A DNA stretch of 19,174 nucleotides, from contig NZ_CP007741.1 in assembly GCF_000724485.1 (NCBI RefSeq), positions 1-19,174 on the forward strand, read 5' to 3'. A program made the translations under genes and the position numbers. The notes under the pieces were generated by a model. The model did not search any database and was not told where the DNA came from. It was given only the letters and a program-made list of their open reading frames with translations. Position 1 is the stretch's first letter. Every line of letters begins with the position of its first letter. This DNA is from Bacillus methanolicus MGA3 (GTDB lineage: Bacteria > Bacillota > Bacilli > Bacillales > Cytobacillaceae). Positions 1-7,106 of this stretch are shown piece after piece.

Positions 1-1239
1 GTGTTGGCAACAGAATTAATTGAAACAAAAACCAGTAACTTTGTAACGAAGTCAAACAAGCTTATTGAAGCAAATTATAAACTGGGAGTAGTGGAACAGA
101 AGATTATCCTTTGTCTGGCTAGTAACATTCGGCCGACTGACTCTGACTTCAAAACATATACGCTACCTGTTAAAGAGTTTAATAAATTGCTAGGCCTCAA
201 AGGTTCTCCTAAGTATACAGAATTAAGGAAAATTACAAAAGAACTGATGCAGAAAGTATTTGAAGTTCGTATCAATAAAAAGGTAATACAGGTTGCTTGG
301 CTGAGTTATGTTGCTTATAACGAATCTGAAGGAACCATTGATATTCGGTTCGATCCTTTTTTACGGCCGTATCTTTTGGAATTAAAAAAAGAGTTTACGA
401 GCTATAAGTTAGAAAATGTGGTTAAACTGAAAAGTTCCTATGCCATACGCATATATGAACTTTTAAAACAGTATGAAAAGCTTCAAGAACGAACCTTCCT
501 TCTCGATGATTTGCGCAAAATGCTTGGAGCCGAGGATATCTATCCAGCGTATGGTAATTTTAAACAGCGCGTTCTGATGCCGGCCCAAAAAGAATTAAAG
601 AAAAAGACGGATATCTCCTTTGAAATTGAAGAAATTAAAGTGGGCCGCCGAGTTAATAAAATTAAATTTTTGATATTTCCGACTAAGAAAAAGAACAACC
701 CGCAATTATCGCTTTTTGAAGAGAATTTAGAAGAGTTTCAATTACCAAATACCTTTGCTGAACAGGTCAAAAAATTTGGCTTAAAAATGGGTGTTCAAGT
801 ATCTGATGAACTTGTTAAATCGTGGGAAAAATACGGACAAGAAAACGTTCTTCTTTTAATGGAGAAAGTCCAAGGACGAACAGACATAGAAAACCCGATC
901 GGATACATAACAACTGTATTAAATTCTTCTGCAAATAATAATTCTAATAAGGTGGCTACAACTTCGGAAGATCAAACGATTCTTACTCATTTAATCTCCT
1001 ATTTCCGGAAATGGAAAGAGCCTAAGCCTGATTGGTTTGTCAAACAAAAAGCTATAGAAGAAATGCAGAATCAATTTGATATGGAGAAAAATGAGGCCTT
1101 GACGAAATTCAATGAGCTTAAAGCTAAATTGTTTAATGTATTAGAAATAAAGGAATCGGAAGTTGATGAACTATCTGATGAAGAATTTCTAAAGAAAAAG
1201 AAGGAGTTAGAAAAAAGTATAAAAGGATTGAAAAATTAA
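1..1239 (+). CDS. repB: Rep_3-family plasmid replication initiator
   Basis: This 412-residue protein fits the Rep_3 (RepA/RepB/Pi) initiators, which bind iterons through two winged-helix domains. Residues about 15-130, beginning NKLIEANYKLGVVEQKI, match winged helix 1. Residues about 140-230, with SYAIRIYELLKQYE, match winged helix 2. Residues about 240-412 are a charged helical extension. The start is GTG at base 1. The Shine-Dalgarno GGAAGGAGGG at 19158-19167 precedes it by 7 nt once the ends are joined, which fixes the start and shows that the molecule is circular. Eight iterons lie just upstream, and one iteron plus a terminator lie just downstream. The inverted repeat at 19103-19130 suggests autorepression by Rep dimers, as in other iteron plasmids (inference). 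Family assignment is firm; the role of the C-terminal extension is unknown. Confidence 0.93.
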   Translation: MLATELIETKTSNFVTKSNKLIEANYKLGVVEQKIILCLASNIRPTDSDFKTYTLPVKEFNKLLGLKGSPKYTELRKITKELMQKVFEVRINKKVIQVAWLSYVAYNESEGTIDIRFDPFLRPYLLELKKEFTSYKLENVVKLKSSYAIRIYELLKQYEKLQERTFLLDDLRKMLGAEDIYPAYGNFKQRVLMPAQKELKKKTDISFEIEEIKVGRRVNKIKFLIFPTKKKNNPQLSLFEENLEEFQLPNTFAEQVKKFGLKMGVQVSDELVKSWEKYGQENVLLLMEKVQGRTDIENPIGYITTVLNSSANNNSNKVATTSEDQTILTHLISYFRKWKEPKPDWFVKQKAIEEMQNQFDMEKNEALTKFNELKAKLFNVLEIKESEVDELSDEEFLKKKKELEKSIKGLKN

Positions 1240-1257
1240 CAATTGGTTCTTAAAAAT

Positions 1258-1274
1258 CTATAACATTTTTGGTT
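1258..1274 (+). repeat. Isolated ninth iteron copy downstream of repB
   Basis: CTATAACATTTTTGGTT matches the consensus of the origin iterons (YTATAAC, five or six A/T, GGT) and is identical to the first array copy at 18917-18932. It sits 18 nt after the rep stop codon, so Rep could bind on both sides of its own gene. Confidence 0.75.
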
Positions 1275-1277
1275 AAT

Positions 1278-1304
1278 AAAAAGAGCCTAAGATTGGCTCT
1301 TTTT
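1278..1304 (+). terminator. Rho-independent terminator of repB
   Basis: A perfect 10-bp stem (AAAAAGAGCC with GGCTCTTTTT) and a 7-nt loop end in a T run, 38 nt after the rep stop codon. The arms carry A and T runs on both sides, so it could work in either direction. Confidence 0.85.
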
Positions 1305-1544
1305 ATATTGAAACGAAAGGAAGTGGAATAATGTTAAAGTTGAAGGGCTGGATCTTCATTGAAACGCAATCGATTCTTTAAAACTTGGGTTAACCCATTA
1401 TTAGAGCACGAAGAACAAATTGATTTTCAATAGTTTATATTTAAGACGAGATTTAATAACAAGCCACGTAGTCTGCAAAGGCTTATTTTTTATTCTCTTT
1501 TTCTATTATACATGTTAAAATTCACAATAATAATAATCTTAAAA
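1305..1544. other. Intergenic stretch between repB and parA
   Basis: No convincing gene is seen. From 1359 a short frame (TTG start, stop at 1431-1433) encodes about 24 residues beginning LKRNRFFKTWVNPLLE. It looks protein-like but has no good start and may be a decayed gene. A weak 5-bp stem (AAGCC 1461-1465 with GGCTT 1480-1484) is followed by T-rich sequence and could be a minor terminator. Confidence 0.35.
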
Positions 1545-1566
1545 TTAACATTAATATTAATGTTAA
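1545..1566. promoter_or_regulatory. 22-bp perfect palindrome in front of parA
   Basis: Bases 1545-1566 form a perfect AT-only-core palindrome built around ATTAATATTAAT. It ends one base before the parA Shine-Dalgarno sequence (GGAGGA, 1568-1573). A two-fold symmetric site here suits a dimeric ribbon-helix-helix protein such as the product of the next gene but one. It could be the par operator or part of the centromere (inference). Confidence 0.6.
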
Positions 1567-1580
1567 TGGAGGATGAAAAC

Positions 1581-2351
1581 ATGCCAATCATTGCAGTATC
1601 TACTAACAAAGGTGGGGTTTTAAAGACCAGTATAACCACGAATCTAGCTGGAGCTTTATGCAATAATAAAAAAGTCTTAATTATTGATACAGATAACCAG
1701 GGAAACGTATTAGTTTCGTTTGGAATTAATCCTGATTCAGTAGAACAAACATTGTATGATGTCTTAGTTGAAGGACTCGATCCAAAAGAAGCGATTATTA
1801 ATGTTCATCCCAATATTGATGTTTTACCGTCAAATGATGATATGAGCTTTTTGGAATTTGATGTCCTTTCTAACAGAGAAAAATACCCGACCCCATTTAA
1901 AATGCTTAAAAATGCTATGGGAACAATTGAAAAAGAATACGACTATATTTTAATCGATAGCCCACCAAACTTAGGATTAATTCAAGGGAACATCCTCTCA
2001 TACGCGGAAAGTGTCTTAATTCCGTTCCAGCCTGAAGGATATAGCATGAGGTCCTTAATCAAAATCTTAAATGCCATATATAATTTTAAAGAACAGCATA
2101 ATCCGAAATTAAAAATTAAGGGAGTAGTTGCCACTCTTGTAGATCAAAGAACTACCCTGCACTCGGAAGTCCTTCAACAGTGCCGAAGATTTTGTGCGGA
2201 AAATGGCATCAGAATGTTTGAAACAGTTATTCCTCGTTCTGTAAGATTTGCTGCAAGTGTTGCTTACGAACGTAAACCGGCAACATTGACTGATTCTAAA
2301 AACTCATTGGTAAAAGCTTATTTTAATTTATTACAGGAGGTACAAGAATAA
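1581..2351 (+). CDS. parA: ParA-type plasmid partition ATPase
   Basis: A deviant-Walker ATPase of the ParA/Soj family, which moves plasmid copies apart using a nucleoid-bound ATP gradient. The chosen ATG at 1581 gives 256 residues and has the Shine-Dalgarno GGAGGA 7 nt upstream. The frame is open further 5', but that part is AT-rich filler lacking a ribosome site. The Walker A box is KGGVLKTS at residues 10-17, with the signature lysine K10 and catalytic-loop K15. Walker B is ILIDSPP near residue 132. There is no N-terminal DNA-binding domain, so with the small ribbon-helix-helix partner this is a type Ib system. In that type the partner, not ParA, represses the operon. The stop TAA overlaps the next ATG by one base (TAATG), so the two are translationally coupled. 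Confidence 0.92.
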   Translation: MPIIAVSTNKGGVLKTSITTNLAGALCNNKKVLIIDTDNQGNVLVSFGINPDSVEQTLYDVLVEGLDPKEAIINVHPNIDVLPSNDDMSFLEFDVLSNREKYPTPFKMLKNAMGTIEKEYDYILIDSPPNLGLIQGNILSYAESVLIPFQPEGYSMRSLIKILNAIYNFKEQHNPKLKIKGVVATLVDQRTTLHSEVLQQCRRFCAENGIRMFETVIPRSVRFAASVAYERKPATLTDSKNSLVKAYFNLLQEVQE

Positions 2352-2767
2352 TGGCAAGAAAAAATAGAAACCTAGCAAGTTTTGATGATTTTGCTAACAA
2401 TAATATTAATAAAAAAGTTAATGATAATAATATTATAAATGAAAACATTAACAATGATATTAATAATAATATTAATAACGATATTAATATCGAAGATAAC
2501 AATTATATTAATATAAATAATAATGATAATGATAATGATAATGTTAACGTTTCTTCAGGTGACAAAAAACAAGGAGATTACTTAGATGCATTGATTGAGG
2601 GCAGAATGAAAAAGAAAGAGAACGAGACAGTGTTAACTGGAATTTATCTTCAAAAAGATTTGTCTCAAGTTTTGGACCGTTTAGCTAAAAAGGGTGGCAG
2701 AGGAGCAAAGTCTAAAATTGTAAACGAAGCTTTAAGAACCATATTTACTGATAAAGGCTTATTGTAG
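2351..2767 (+). CDS. Ribbon-helix-helix centromere-binding protein (ParB/ParG-like)
   Basis: A 138-residue protein, probably the DNA-binding partner of ParA. Residues about 94-135 have the ribbon-helix-helix pattern: a strand (TGIYLQKD), a helix (LSQVLDRLAKK), a GGRGAKS turn and a second helix (KIVNEALRTIF). Residues about 16-66 are an extreme Asn/Asp/Ile tract with almost no other residues, likely disordered, like the flexible tails of ParG-type proteins. The Shine-Dalgarno AGGAGG (2335-2340) lies inside the end of parA. Partnership with ParA rests on coupling and on type Ib partition knowledge; the sequence is too diverged for a family name. The DNA under the Asn tract is itself rich in palindromes. 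Confidence 0.8.
   Translation: MARKNRNLASFDDFANNNINKKVNDNNIINENINNDINNNINNDINIEDNNYININNNDNDNDNVNVSSGDKKQGDYLDALIEGRMKKKENETVLTGIYLQKDLSQVLDRLAKKGGRGAKSKIVNEALRTIFTDKGLL
2398..2544. repeat. AT-rich palindrome and hexamer repeat tract inside the parB-like gene
   Basis: Almost entirely built from AATATT, ATTAAT and GATAAT units. It contains the perfect palindrome CGATATTAATATCG (2479-2492) and about 3.5 tandem copies of a GATAAT-type hexamer at 2521-2543. The ATTAATATTAAT-like units resemble the core of the palindrome in front of parA. Confidence 0.7.
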
Positions 2768-2790
2768 AATCGTTCATTAAAGAGCAGCTG

Positions 2791-2877
2791 ATGATGACTT
2801 TAATCCGTGTTCTTGTGCATAAGTTTGAGCAACAGCAACAAGGATTTTCTCTCGCTTATTTTCAAAAGATTAGTTAA
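2791..2877 (+). CDS. Possible 28-residue peptide between parB-like gene and Hfq-like gene
   Basis: An ATG frame encodes a peptide beginning MMTLIRVLVHKFEQQQQGFS. The composition is protein-like, with a hydrophobic start followed by glutamines, but only a weak purine stretch (AAGAG) precedes the ATG. No family is recognised. It may be a real small gene, a relic or chance. Confidence 0.2.
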   Translation: MMTLIRVLVHKFEQQQQGFSLAYFQKIS

Positions 2878-2914
2878 CTTAGTAGTAAAGCAATAAATCG
2901 AAGGAGGTTGTTTA

Positions 2915-3160
2915 ATGTCTACGGAGTTAAAGCAAAAACCACAAAAAAAAGAACCCCATCATGTTCAAAAGAGGCTTTATCAAAAATTTCTCAATCAATC
3001 GGTTGTCGTTCACTTAGTTTCCGGTTTAAAAGTAAAAGGAAAGCTGACCGAATATGATCAATACACTATTGCCGTTTCTGTCAAAAAAGAAGAAATGATG
3101 ATCTATAAACACGCTATCAGCCTGATCCGTCCATACCATTCTGAGTCGGATGATGAATAA
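2915..3160 (+). CDS. Plasmid-encoded Hfq-like Sm RNA-binding protein
   Basis: An 81-residue protein with the Sm/Hfq fold signature. Residues about 20-70 read as FLNQ followed by five strands. The Sm1-like strand is VVVHLVSGLKVKGKLTEYD and the Sm2 motif is YKHAIS, the hallmark of bacterial Hfq. Basic residues (KQKPQKKEPHHVQKRLYQK) precede the fold and an acidic tail (ESDDE) ends it. Hfq assembles as a hexameric ring and helps small RNAs pair with mRNAs. Chromosomal Bacillus Hfq begins closer to the fold, so the basic N-terminal extension is unusual. The Shine-Dalgarno AAGGAGG lies at 2901-2907. It is transcribed away from the par genes, 147 bp after them. RNA binding is family knowledge; a role in plasmid copy or partition control is speculation. 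Confidence 0.82.
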   Translation: MSTELKQKPQKKEPHHVQKRLYQKFLNQSVVVHLVSGLKVKGKLTEYDQYTIAVSVKKEEMMIYKHAISLIRPYHSESDDE

Positions 3161-3214
3161 GAATGCTATCATTCTTTTATGGAAATATCGGATATAAAAT
3201 TTAGAAAATTCATA

Positions 3215-3355
3215 TATATTAAAAAAGACCTCCGATGATACAACAGCAGACGATCATGCAATAAACGGTTCCCTCAAAGAGGGATCAGTTAACCAAAGAT
3301 GAGTAAATCCAGACCCTTAACGCTTACCGGCTCAAGGATGGATTTACTTTTTTTG
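3215..3355 (+). ncRNA. Structured leader or trailer region, possible RNA element
   Basis: Between the Hfq-like gene and the terminator stem lies a short tight hairpin (CCCTC, AAA, GAGGG at about 3272-3284), flanked by GGTT and AACC that could extend it. The C/G-containing loop of the terminator follows. The layout recalls a cis-regulatory or small RNA, but I recognise no family and see no good promoter. Confidence 0.25.
3302..3355 (+). terminator. Terminator after the Hfq-like gene
   Basis: A perfect 10-bp stem (AGTAAATCCA 3302-3311 with TGGATTTACT 3339-3348) with a 27-nt loop is followed by a T run. Confidence 0.7.
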
Positions 3356-3785
3356 TGTTTAACTTAAAAACGAGTGAACATCAATGCTTGAAAAACGGTC
3401 ATAAACAGCGCTCTCTTTCGGGAATACTGACTACCGTTGAGTTTATCTATATCTATTGCCTATTCTATTACTCTTTTATTATATGAAAAAATAAAAACTT
3501 CAAGTTGACCACAAAAAACTTTCATTTTTTAAGACAATTTGATGCCTTAGGATCTAGTCGATCAGTCGTTTTATGATATGACTTTAATCCTTTTTAAAGT
3601 CAAATTAAATACTGCCCTTCCACCTTAACCCTCCACACTATATAAGCGTCAAAATCACTTTTCCTTTGGAAACCTTTTATTAGGCTGGTTTTTCCTTGAG
3701 CTTTTTATATAAAATTAATATTCAGATCCTTCTAATCCTTCTAAAAAATATAATTTAGAAAACTAAGAACATTACGACAACTATA
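3356..3785. other. Long non-coding stretch upstream of mdh
   Basis: No gene is seen on either strand. The only clear structure is an 8-bp inverted repeat, GACTTTAA (3580-3587) and TTAAAGTC (3594-3601), with a 6-nt loop. A weaker AACGGT/ACCGTT pair lies near 3395-3440. The sequence is AT-rich and looks like decayed DNA, or distant regulatory sequence for mdh. Confidence 0.4.
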
Positions 3786-3820
3786 TTGACAAACATCCAG
3801 ATTAGCATTTAAACTAGTTT
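3786..3820 (+). promoter_or_regulatory. Candidate mdh promoter with overlapping palindrome
   Basis: A perfect -35 TTGACA (3786-3791) is followed by TTTAAA (3808-3813, 16-nt spacer) or TAAACT (3810-3815, 18-nt spacer) as the -10. The palindrome AAACTAGTTT (3811-3820) overlaps or abuts the -10 and could bind a regulator. The strong -35 suits the very high Mdh levels known in this group. The exact -10 is uncertain. Confidence 0.5.
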
Positions 3821-3853
3821 TGTAAACAATTACATAAATAGGAGGTAGTAAGA

Positions 3854-5002
3854 ATGACAACAAACTTTTTCATTCCACCAGCCAGCGTAATTGGACGCGG
3901 TGCAGTAAAGGAAGTAGGAACAAGACTTAAGCAAATTGGAGCTAAGAAAGCGCTTATCGTTACAGATGCATTCCTTCACAGCACAGGTTTATCTGAAGAA
4001 GTTGCTAAAAACATTCGTGAAGCTGGCGTTGATGTTGCGATTTTCCCAAAAGCTCAACCAGATCCAGCAGATACACAAGTTCATGAAGGTGTAGATGTAT
4101 TCAAACAAGAAAACTGTGATTCACTTGTTTCTATCGGTGGAGGTAGCTCTCACGATACAGCTAAAGCAATCGGTTTAGTTGCAGCAAACGGCGGAAGAAT
4201 CAATGACTATCAAGGTGTAAACAGCGTAGAAAAACCAGTCGTTCCAGTAGTTGCAATCACTACAACAGCTGGTACTGGTAGTGAAACAACATCTCTTGCG
4301 GTTATTACAGACTCTGCACGTAAAGTAAAAATGCCTGTTATTGATGAGAAAATTACTCCAACTGTAGCAATTGTTGACCCAGAATTAATGGTGAAAAAAC
4401 CAGCTGGATTAACAATCGCAACTGGTATGGATGCATTGTCCCATGCAATTGAAGCATATGTTGCAAAAGGTGCTACACCAGTTACTGATGCATTTGCTAT
4501 TCAAGCAATGAAACTTATCAATGAATACTTACCAAAAGCGGTTGCGAACGGAGAAGACATCGAAGCACGTGAAAAAATGGCTTATGCACAATACATGGCA
4601 GGAGTGGCATTTAACAACGGTGGTTTAGGACTAGTTCACTCTATTTCTCACCAAGTAGGTGGAGTTTACAAATTACAACACGGAATCTGTAACTCAGTTA
4701 ATATGCCACACGTTTGCGCATTCAACCTAATTGCTAAAACTGAGCGCTTCGCACACATTGCTGAGCTTTTAGGTGAGAATGTTGCTGGCTTAAGCACTGC
4801 AGCAGCTGCTGAGAGAGCAATTGTAGCTCTTGAAAGAATCAACAAATCCTTCGGTATCCCATCTGGCTATGCAGAAATGGGCGTGAAAGAAGAGGATATC
4901 GAATTATTAGCGAAAAACGCATACGAAGACGTATGTACTCAAAGCAACCCACGCGTTCCTACTGTTCAAGACATTGCACAAATCATCAAAAACGCTATGT
5001 AA
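3854..5002 (+). CDS. mdh: NAD-dependent methanol dehydrogenase
   Basis: A 382-residue iron-containing (type III) alcohol dehydrogenase that oxidises methanol to formaldehyde with NAD+ in the cytoplasm, the first step of methanol growth. The N-terminal Rossmann-like domain has the cofactor motif GGGSSHD at residues 95-101, with K104 nearby. The C-terminal helical domain has the metal ligands D193 and H197 (GMDALSHAIE), H262 and H276 (QHGICN). Length and residues agree with the decameric B. methanolicus Mdh. The Shine-Dalgarno AGGAGGT sits 7 nt before the ATG. Long non-coding DNA lies upstream and a very strong terminator downstream, so it is a single-gene unit. Family knowledge says activity is stimulated by a Nudix activator (Act), which is not in this window. 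Type III enzymes vary in substrate, so the call rests on near identity to remembered Mdh and the RuMP neighbours. Confidence 0.95.
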   Translation: MTTNFFIPPASVIGRGAVKEVGTRLKQIGAKKALIVTDAFLHSTGLSEEVAKNIREAGVDVAIFPKAQPDPADTQVHEGVDVFKQENCDSLVSIGGGSSHDTAKAIGLVAANGGRINDYQGVNSVEKPVVPVVAITTTAGTGSETTSLAVITDSARKVKMPVIDEKITPTVAIVDPELMVKKPAGLTIATGMDALSHAIEAYVAKGATPVTDAFAIQAMKLINEYLPKAVANGEDIEAREKMAYAQYMAGVAFNNGGLGLVHSISHQVGGVYKLQHGICNSVNMPHVCAFNLIAKTERFAHIAELLGENVAGLSTAAAAERAIVALERINKSFGIPSGYAEMGVKEEDIELLAKNAYEDVCTQSNPRVPTVQDIAQIIKNAM

Positions 5003-5014
5003 TAATAATCTTGG

Positions 5015-5048
5015 AAAAGCGTCTCTTGAAATTCAAGAGACGCTTTTT
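5015..5048 (+). terminator. Strong rho-independent terminator of mdh
   Basis: A perfect 15-bp stem (AAAAGCGTCTCTTGA with its complement) with a 3-nt loop AAT ends in TTTTT, 12 nt after the stop. It is the strongest terminator in the window and isolates mdh from glpX. Confidence 0.95.
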
Positions 5049-5112
5049 CGTGATGCTAGATTAATATAGTAATAGATTAATAGAGTGATAGACTAAAGAA
5101 TAAGGAGACTAC

Positions 5113-5400
5113 ATGTCGAAAAACAAAGGCGGTAAGAGGAAGATTTTAAAAAATATATCGAATCCCGCCATAGGAGTTCAAAAGTTTGAAAAAGCTCAAT
5201 CATAAAGAAATGGAGGTTTCTCAGAAGACGGTCTCCCGCATAATGAAAGATGAAGGAATGATGTCTCGTACCGTAAAAAACATAACCATGCGGTCCGTGA
5301 AAATGTTTTAAACCAAATTTTACCGTTACGAAGCCAAATGAAGTGTGGGTAAATGGGGAAAAACTACATGGAAAACGATCTTGAAAACGAAATAAAAAGA
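5113..5400 (+). pseudogene. Decayed IS3-family transposase (OrfB) fragment
   Basis: From 5210 the frame reads EVSQKTVSRIMKDEGMMSRT, the start-proximal helix-turn-helix part of IS3-family OrfB. A shift after TVKK gives KHNHAVRENVLNQ. A second shift near 5318 gives NFTVTKPNEVWV, where intact relatives continue into the DDE domain. The catalytic domain is gone. A 30-residue frame at 5113-5205 (MSKNKGGKRKILKN) precedes it with a good AAGGAG site and may be leftover of an upstream frame. Assignment rests on remembered IS3/IS150-like sequences. Confidence 0.72.
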
Positions 5401-5537
5401 GCCGAGTCCATCGATTAGAAATACAGTATACTATTCGATACTATATGTTAATAAAGTGCATACTTACGAATCGATATTATACACGTTATACTAGATTTTG
5501 TATAGGTATATCGAATATAGACAGTCATACATAACAC
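5401..5537 (+). promoter_or_regulatory. AT-rich leader with possible glpX promoter
   Basis: Very AT-rich, with repeated ATACTAT, ATCGAT and TATACT words. TATACT at 5487-5492 is a fair -10, but its -35 at 17 bp (TTACGA, 5464-5469) is poor. No terminator or gene is seen. The promoter call is tentative. Confidence 0.3.
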
Positions 5538-5550
5538 AGGAGGTGATCAA

Positions 5551-6513
5551 ATGAGGGAATTGAAAAGCGAAAAGCGTGTTCAGTCGTTAGCTATGGAATT
5601 TCTCTCTGTAGCACAGCAAGCAGCTCTCGCTTCTTATCCTTGGATAGGAAAAGGTAATAAAAACGAAGTTGATAGGGCTGGTACGGAAGCTATGCGCAAT
5701 CGACTGAACCTCATTGATATGAGCGGTTTAATTGTTATTGGTGAAGGGGAAATGGACGAAGCTCCTATGCTTTATATTGGAGAGGAACTCGGAACAGGAA
5801 AAGGACCCCAACTCGATATTGCAGTAGACCCTGTTGATGGAACGGGTTTAATGGCAAAAGGAATGGATAATTCAATAGCAGTAATTGCTGCATCCACTAG
5901 AGGAAGTTTACTGCATGCCCCAGATATGTACATGGAAAAGATAGCTGTGGGACCAAAAGCAAAAGGCTGCGTAAATCTAGACGCATCTTTAACAGAAAAT
6001 ATGAAATCAGTTGCTAAAGCTTTAGGGAAAGATTTAAGAGAATTAACTGTAATGATACAGGATAGACCACGTCATGATCATTTGATCCAACAAGTAAGAG
6101 ATGTAGGGGCTAGACTCAAATTATTTTCTGATGGTGACGTTACAAGGGCAATAGGTACTGCACTCGAAGAAGTAGACGTTGATATATTAGTAGGAACTGG
6201 CGGTGCTCCAGAAGGAGTAATTGCTGCAACCGCACTGAAGTGTTTGGGGGGAGATTTCCAAGGAAGACTTGCTCCTCAAAACGAAGAAGAATTTGATCGC
6301 TGTATTACGATGGGAATAACAGATCCAAGAAAAATTTTCACAATAGATGAAATTGTAAAATCAGATGATTGCTTTTTTGTAGCAACAGGAATAACTGACG
6401 GACTGCTTATAAATGGTATTCGAAAAAAAGAAGATGGTTTAATGCAAACGCACTCTTTTCTTACAATTGGAGGAAGCAGCGTAAAATACCAATTTATTGA
6501 AGCTTATCATTGA
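5551..6513 (+). CDS. glpX: Class II fructose-1,6-bisphosphatase (GlpX)
   Basis: A 320-residue phosphatase that hydrolyses fructose 1,6-bisphosphate to fructose 6-phosphate. Family motifs are all present: W31-I-G-K-G-N-K37 then D41-R-A-G-T-E-A-M-R, the metal site GEGEMDEAP (64-72) and D93-PVDGT (93-98). The length is typical of class II enzymes. In the RuMP cycle it feeds fructose 6-phosphate into ribulose 5-phosphate regeneration. The plasmid GlpX of B. methanolicus has been reported also to act on sedoheptulose 1,7-bisphosphate, which with aldolase would complete the SBPase variant of the cycle. The ribosome site AGGAGGTGATC (5538-5548) is nearly a full complement of the 16S rRNA 3' end, so translation should be very efficient. 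The gene stands alone between IS relics and has no clear terminator. Confidence 0.93.
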   Translation: MRELKSEKRVQSLAMEFLSVAQQAALASYPWIGKGNKNEVDRAGTEAMRNRLNLIDMSGLIVIGEGEMDEAPMLYIGEELGTGKGPQLDIAVDPVDGTGLMAKGMDNSIAVIAASTRGSLLHAPDMYMEKIAVGPKAKGCVNLDASLTENMKSVAKALGKDLRELTVMIQDRPRHDHLIQQVRDVGARLKLFSDGDVTRAIGTALEEVDVDILVGTGGAPEGVIAATALKCLGGDFQGRLAPQNEEEFDRCITMGITDPRKIFTIDEIVKSDDCFFVATGITDGLLINGIRKKEDGLMQTHSFLTIGGSSVKYQFIEAYH

Positions 6514-6529
6514 TAATAAACGTAATAAA

Positions 6530-6735
6530 TGACGTTTGATGTATCTAATTGAATGCTCTTTTATGTTGATGTTTCGGAACTGTTTCGGAACCCTCCTTTT
6601 TCGGTTAATATTCTCAAAATTCAGTTTTATGTCGCAGTAACGATTAGCAACTTCAATTAGATATAACGAAGAAAGCGATTTCCCGATCTTATCATGTTAG
6701 TTTCCTCAGCTTGAAACTTTCCTGATTATCCGTAA
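6530..6735 (-). pseudogene. Decayed IS110-family transposase C-terminus
   Basis: Read on the - strand, the sequence gives FQAEETNMIRSGNRFLRY, then after a shift LIEVANRYCDIK and, further on, RRVPKQFRN. This matches the conserved end of IS110-family transposases (Q-x-G-x-F-x-AE-x-T, K/RSGNRYLRYYLIEAAN, then VPKH). Stops and shifts interrupt it. The upstream DEDD domain is not visible. Assignment is from remembered family motifs. Confidence 0.6.
6571..6592. repeat. Two tandem copies of an 11-bp unit
   Basis: GTTTCGGAACT (6571-6581) is followed directly by GTTTCGGAACC (6582-6592), inside the IS110 relic. Probably a local slippage product. Confidence 0.6.
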
Positions 6736-6971
6736 AGGAAATACACTTGTAAAGCAGATGTTAAAGGAAAAATTTCCCTTTGTTAAGTTGTGAACAAGAT
6801 GGTATCTCATCCTTGTCCATCTCTGAATGGCAATAAATTATTCTTGTGTGACAGTGTGAAAACCTTCGTTTCAGAGATTCATTTTCATGAAAGAACATAG
6901 GTGGTAAGAAATCCCCAAAATGATCCTAAGACCATAATCTAGGGATGTCACAAAAAGTCAACCCCTATGAT
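6736..6971. other. Non-coding stretch between IS110 relic and fba
   Basis: No gene is recognised. An imperfect hairpin (ACAAGATG with CATCCTTGT near 6792-6816) is the only structure. It is probably decayed DNA. Confidence 0.4.
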
Positions 6972-7022
6972 AGGATGGTTCAGATATTAGACAGCTTAGC
7001 TCTCCACTATCTGAACGATCCT
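6972..7022. repeat. 15-bp inverted repeat with one mismatch upstream of fba
   Basis: The arms 6972-6986 and 7008-7022 (core GTTCAGATA with TATCTGAAC) pair over 15 bp with a single mismatch and a 21-nt loop. There is no T run on either side, so it is not a simple terminator. It could be an insertion-sequence end or a structured leader about 85 nt ahead of fba. Confidence 0.65.
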
Positions 7023-7106
7023 TTATGAAGTTATCAAAGAGCAATAAATAAACGGAAAATTACCTCGAAAGAGGATTCTAAAAATACTATATAAGGAGTG
7101 GGAATT

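Noticed and set aside
1331..1378. 15-residue frame with AAAGGAAG ribosome-like site before ATG
   Set aside because: Too short, no recognisable features, and out of frame with the protein-like stretch that follows.
1512..1580. Earlier ATG for ParA adding 23 residues
   Set aside because: The extra part is low-complexity AT-rich sequence containing the palindrome and the ribosome site of the ATG at 1581.
3580..3601. Operator for mdh
   Set aside because: The 8-bp inverted repeat is about 185 bp upstream of the candidate -35, with nothing linking it to the promoter.
7098..7106. GTG start for the aldolase giving three extra residues (MGI)
   Set aside because: The GTG overlaps the Shine-Dalgarno AAGGAG; the ATG at 7107 has correct spacing and gives the family's usual MPLVSM start.
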